A stretch of DNA of 8,139 bases from Rhodospirillales bacterium (lineage in GTDB: Bacteria > Pseudomonadota > Alphaproteobacteria > Rhodospirillales > JABHCV01), in NCBI GenBank assembly GCA_016776705.1, contig JADHSW010000136.1, positions 1 to 8,139 of the forward strand, in the 5' to 3' direction. Below the pieces are notes generated by a model. It ran no database searches. It had not been told where the DNA came from and was given only the letters and a program-made list of their open reading frames with translations. Position numbers and translations under genes: made by a program. Positions 6,132 to 8,139 of this stretch are shown piece after piece. How positions within the stretch are numbered: the stretch's first letter is position 1; every line of letters starts with the position of its first letter.

Positions 6132-6154
6132 CACTTACATAAAGGGTTCGTCTA
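6103..6154. repeat. Imperfect inverted repeat interlaced with the terminator stem
   Basis: TAGACGAAC (6103-6111) is the exact reverse complement of GTTCGTCTA (6146-6154). After two mismatches, four further pairs (TTAT 6115-6118 with ATAA 6139-6142) extend the stem. The right arm includes the cupredoxin stop codon. Together with the 6086/6116 stem the arms run in the order a-b-a'-b', the topology of an H-type pseudoknot or of alternative hairpins. Confidence 0.55.
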
Positions 6155-6592
6155 CTTGACGACAATCATGCCCTTCATGCCCAGTTCCGTATGGGTTTTG
6201 CCGCTTTTATCCAAAACGTCACAAATCATTTCGTAAGTACCGGCTTTGGCAGGGATGAATGTCCACTCAACCGAACCGCCTGAATTTACGATCATTTCAT
6301 CCGGCTTGCCGACCACAGTAGCGACGGGCAGGGCAGTTCCGCCATAACCGTCCAGCACTTTAACTTGAGATGATTTTGAGGTAGCGGCCAATCCGGGCGC
6401 ATCAAACTCGTGGATTTCGTTGCTGGGATTTTCGATTACCAGTGTGTAGCTTTTACCCTTTTCGAAAATCAGACCATCAGGATAGAACAATCTTTTCTGG
6501 TTGCTCTCGCTGCCAAGGAACAAGACGACCCTTTGGGATTTAATTGCCGTATTCTCTTCAACTGCCTTCGCAGCCGCGGCCCCCGAGGACAT
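6152..6592 (-). CDS. Cupredoxin-domain (blue copper-type) protein
   Basis: 146 residues from ATG 6592. Beta-rich cupredoxin fold with a full type-1 copper ligand set: His61 (NEIHEFDAPG), then Cys124, His134 and Met139 in MICDVLDKSGKTHTELGMKG. The spacing Cys-x9-His-x4-Met is longer than in plastocyanin but of the expected kind. The role is probably periplasmic electron transfer or copper handling; the partner is unknown. GAAAAKA before VEEN (residues 4-10) looks like the c-region of a signal peptide with an AKA cleavage site, but from this start there is no basic n-region and no good RBS. The missing n-region exists in frame upstream, behind a TAG (see 6593-6658). As read, the product may not be exported unless a different start or readthrough is used. 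It ends in TAG 6154-6152. No obvious operon partner. Confidence 0.82.
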   Translation of the reverse strand: MSSGAAAAKAVEENTAIKSQRVVLFLGSESNQKRLFYPDGLIFEKGKSYTLVIENPSNEIHEFDAPGLAATSKSSQVKVLDGYGGTALPVATVVGKPDEMIVNSGGSVEWTFIPAKAGTYEMICDVLDKSGKTHTELGMKGMIVVK

Positions 6593-6658
6593 TGATGATG
6601 TTGCCCCAACAGTAAGGCAATATTTAAAAAGCTACTTTAGCTTACGCAGACGGATCAT
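6593..6658 (-). pseudogene. Amber-interrupted signal-peptide start of the cupredoxin gene
   Basis: ATG 6658 is preceded by GGCGAGGCGACC (GAGG about 6 nt away) and reads MIRLRKLK, then TAG (6634-6632), then LFKYCLTVGATSS directly into the M at 6592, all in one frame. Ignoring the TAG, this gives a plausible signal peptide: basic n-region, a modest hydrophobic stretch, and the AKA cleavage site. Between the TAG and ATG 6592 there is no ATG, GTG, TTG or CTG in frame. The simplest explanations are a nonsense mutation or a base error in the sequence. TAG also ends arfB and this gene, so genome-wide reassignment of TAG is unlikely. Confidence 0.55.
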
Positions 6659-6751
6659 GGTCGCCTCGCCGGGGCAGTTGAAACTAACGGGGACTGAGCC
6701 ATGCCCAAAACCCAGGCTCGTTGTACATACAGCACAATCCGGAGGTCAGTG

Positions 6752-6874
6752 ATGGGAAAGACGCCTTCACCAAATATTTCGAGAAAACGAGGGACGTGTA
6801 GGGAAACACAACATGTGGTGGGTTTCTGCATAAACCGAGTAGGCCCGAACCAGACGGCGCAACCTGTTTCATAA
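6752..6874 (+). CDS. Possible 40-aa small ORF antisense to its flanking genes
   Basis: ATG 6752 has GGAGG at 6741-6745 with 6-nt spacing, the best-looking Shine-Dalgarno in this gap. The frame codes 40 residues (MGKTPSPNISRKRG at the start, NQTAQPVS at the end) and stops at TAA 6872-6874 inside the loop of the 6846-6891 hairpin. The frame is also open back to ATG 6701, giving 57 residues. It is basic, with two Cys, no TM segment and no family I recognise. It runs opposite to both neighbours in a 250-nt gap. The RBS is the only real support; chance is a fair alternative. Confidence 0.25.
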   Translation: MGKTPSPNISRKRGTCRETQHVVGFCINRVGPNQTAQPVS

Positions 6875-6891
6875 TGACGCCGTCTGGTTCG
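6846..6891 (-). terminator. 14-bp perfect hairpin downstream of mmsA
   Basis: CGAACCAGACGGCG (6846-6859) pairs perfectly with CGCCGTCTGGTTCG (6878-6891) around an 18-nt loop. It begins 17 nt after the mmsA stop codon on the minus strand, where a terminator would be expected. Neither side carries a T-run, so it is not a textbook intrinsic terminator; it may pause RNA polymerase or protect the mmsA mRNA 3' end. The stem itself is certain; the role is inferred from position. Confidence 0.55.
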
Positions 6892-6908
6892 CAGTTAGAT
6901 AACGGGTA

Positions 6909-8139
6909 TCAGTGGTCCGAACCCCGTTTGAAGTGGAATTCGGCACCGTCCTTGATGCCTGACGGCCAGCGTGTCGTCATGGTTTTCAGGCGGGTATAAA
7001 AACGCACCCCTTCCATGCCGTGGATATGATGATCGCCGAACAAGGAACGTTTCCAGCCACCAAAGCTGTGATAGGCGACGGGAACGGGGATGGGAACATT
7101 TACGCCGATCATTCCGATTTTGGCGCGGCTGGCGAAATCGCGGGCAGCGTCGCCATCACGGGTAAAAATAGCCGCGCCATTTCCATATTCGTGATCGTTG
7201 ACCAGCCCGATCGCCTCTTCATAATCCCTGGCGCGAACGACTGACAGTACGGGTCCGAAAATTTCATCCGTATAGATCGACATATCAGGCGTCACCTTGT
7301 CGAACAGACAGCCGCCGACGAAATAGCCGTTTTCATAGCCTTGCAGGGAAATATCGCGGCCATCGACAACCAGTTCAGCACCGGCCTGAATCCCGGCGTC
7401 CACATATCCCTTGATCCGGTCCTGGGATTCCCGCGAGATCACTGGCCCCAATTCAGAATCCGGATCGCTGTAAGGCCCAACCTTCAGGGAGCGAATTTTG
7501 GGTTCCAGTTTTCTGATCAACTCGTCGGCAGTGACGTCGCTGACCGTAACGGCGACGGAAACCGCCATGCAGCGCTCCCCGGCGGAGCCATATCCCGCAC
7601 CCATCAAGGCATCGACAGCCTGATCCAGATCAGCGTCGGGCATGACGACCATGTGGTTTTTGGCGCCGCACAATGCCTGTACCCGTTTTCCATTGGCGCA
7701 ACCGGTTTTATATATGTATTCACCAATAGCGGTTGAACCGACAAAGCTGATGGCCTCGATGAGCGGATCGCTCAAAAGAACATCAACGGCTTCCTTGTCG
7801 CCATTGACAACATTCAGAACCCCGTCAGGAAGCCCGGCTTCACTCGCCAATTCGGCAATGCGGATGGCGACGGATGGATCGCGCTCCGATGGCTTCAAAA
7901 CGAACGTATTGCCGCAGGCAATGGCCACAGGATACATCCACATAGGAACCATGGCGGGAAAGTTAAAAGGCGTGATACCGGCGACGACTCCGACAGGCTG
8001 GCGAAGGGTGTAGCTGTCGATATTGGAGCCGACATTCTCGGAATATTCCCCCTTGAGGCATTGCGGAATTCCACAGGCAAACTCGACAACCTCAATACCG
8101 CGGCCAATCTCTCCCCTGGCATCCGGAATGGTTTTCCCG
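6909..8139 (-). CDS. mmsA: Methylmalonate-semialdehyde dehydrogenase, CoA-acylating (5' partial)
   Basis: The minus-strand frame is open from the right edge (first full codon at 8138, GKTIPDARGEIGRGIEV) to TGA 6911-6909, giving about 410 residues of an enzyme usually near 500; the N-terminus is outside the window. ATG 7952 is internal, not the start. It converts methylmalonate semialdehyde (valine, thymine) or malonate semialdehyde plus NAD and CoA to propionyl-CoA or acetyl-CoA and CO2. Family marks are the segment FACGIPQCLKGEYSENV, the signature GITPFNFPAMVPMWMYP, cofactor contacts FVLKPSERDPS and SFVGSTAIGEYIY, and the catalytic Cys in AGERCMA (codon 7571-7569). Where ordinary ALDHs have the general-base Glu (ELGGK), this has LCGAKNH, as expected for the CoA-dependent group. 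The C-terminus FYTRLKTMTTRWPSG is also typical. The upstream context, commonly other mms genes, is not visible. Confidence 0.95.
   Translation of the reverse strand, partial: GKTIPDARGEIGRGIEVVEFACGIPQCLKGEYSENVGSNIDSYTLRQPVGVVAGITPFNFPAMVPMWMYPVAIACGNTFVLKPSERDPSVAIRIAELASEAGLPDGVLNVVNGDKEAVDVLLSDPLIEAISFVGSTAIGEYIYKTGCANGKRVQALCGAKNHMVVMPDADLDQAVDALMGAGYGSAGERCMAVSVAVTVSDVTADELIRKLEPKIRSLKVGPYSDPDSELGPVISRESQDRIKGYVDAGIQAGAELVVDGRDISLQGYENGYFVGGCLFDKVTPDMSIYTDEIFGPVLSVVRARDYEEAIGLVNDHEYGNGAAIFTRDGDAARDFASRAKIGMIGVNVPIPVPVAYHSFGGWKRSLFGDHHIHGMEGVRFYTRLKTMTTRWPSGIKDGAEFHFKRGSDH

Noticed and set aside
6086..6154. att site or IS terminal repeat reading of the inverted repeats
   Set aside because: No transposase, integrase or target-site duplication nearby; T-runs and position after a stop codon favour RNA structure.
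6684..6872. 62-residue minus-strand ORF between cupredoxin and mmsA
   Set aside because: No RBS, composition without domain character, starts within the hairpin loop next to mmsA; likely chance.

Overview
This window looks like chromosomal DNA of an alphaproteobacterium, probably a free-living heterotroph. The basis is family content: a class III cyclase with a 'LFGTTVQ' signature, a secreted DUF922/COG5661-type protein, and an MmsA-type CoA-acylating dehydrogenase, together with roughly balanced G+C and some TTG/GTG starts. The lineage is an inference. There is no phage, IS, CRISPR, tRNA or rRNA in the window.

Plus-strand half (1-5391), in order: the 3' part of a class I SAM-dependent methyltransferase (1-657, cut by the window edge); a large two-TM adenylate/guanylate cyclase (821-3055); a membrane-anchored coiled-coil protein (3118-3462) whose stop overlaps the start of a secreted HExxH protein (3459-4151); a 57-residue Arg-Arg repeat protein (4199-4372), which is easy to miss by length cut-off and overlaps by 4 nt the TTG start of an ArfB-type ribosome-rescue factor (4369-4806); and a stand-alone YbaK-type aminoacyl-tRNA deacylase (4921-5391) with its own strong ribosome binding site. 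Spacing and two 4-nt overlaps suggest that 3118-4806 is co-transcribed. The last two genes share a translation quality-control theme.

Minus-strand half (5397-8139): a glutathione S-transferase-like protein converging on the deacylase with only 5 nt between stops; a cupredoxin with a complete His/Cys/His/Met type-1 copper ligand set; and the C-terminal four-fifths of methylmalonate-semialdehyde dehydrogenase (mmsA), which runs off the right edge.

The intergenic regions of this half hold the least expected material. Between the GST and cupredoxin genes are two interlaced perfect 9-bp inverted repeats in pseudoknot/switch order, one flanked by T-runs on both strands. Upstream of the cupredoxin ATG there is an in-frame, RBS-preceded ATG that would supply the n-region of a signal peptide but is interrupted by a TAG at codon 9. 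Just downstream of mmsA is a 14-bp perfect hairpin without a U-tract. No obviously new multi-gene system is proven here; the best leads are the Arg-Arg small protein coupled to arfB, the amber-interrupted cupredoxin and the interlaced stems.
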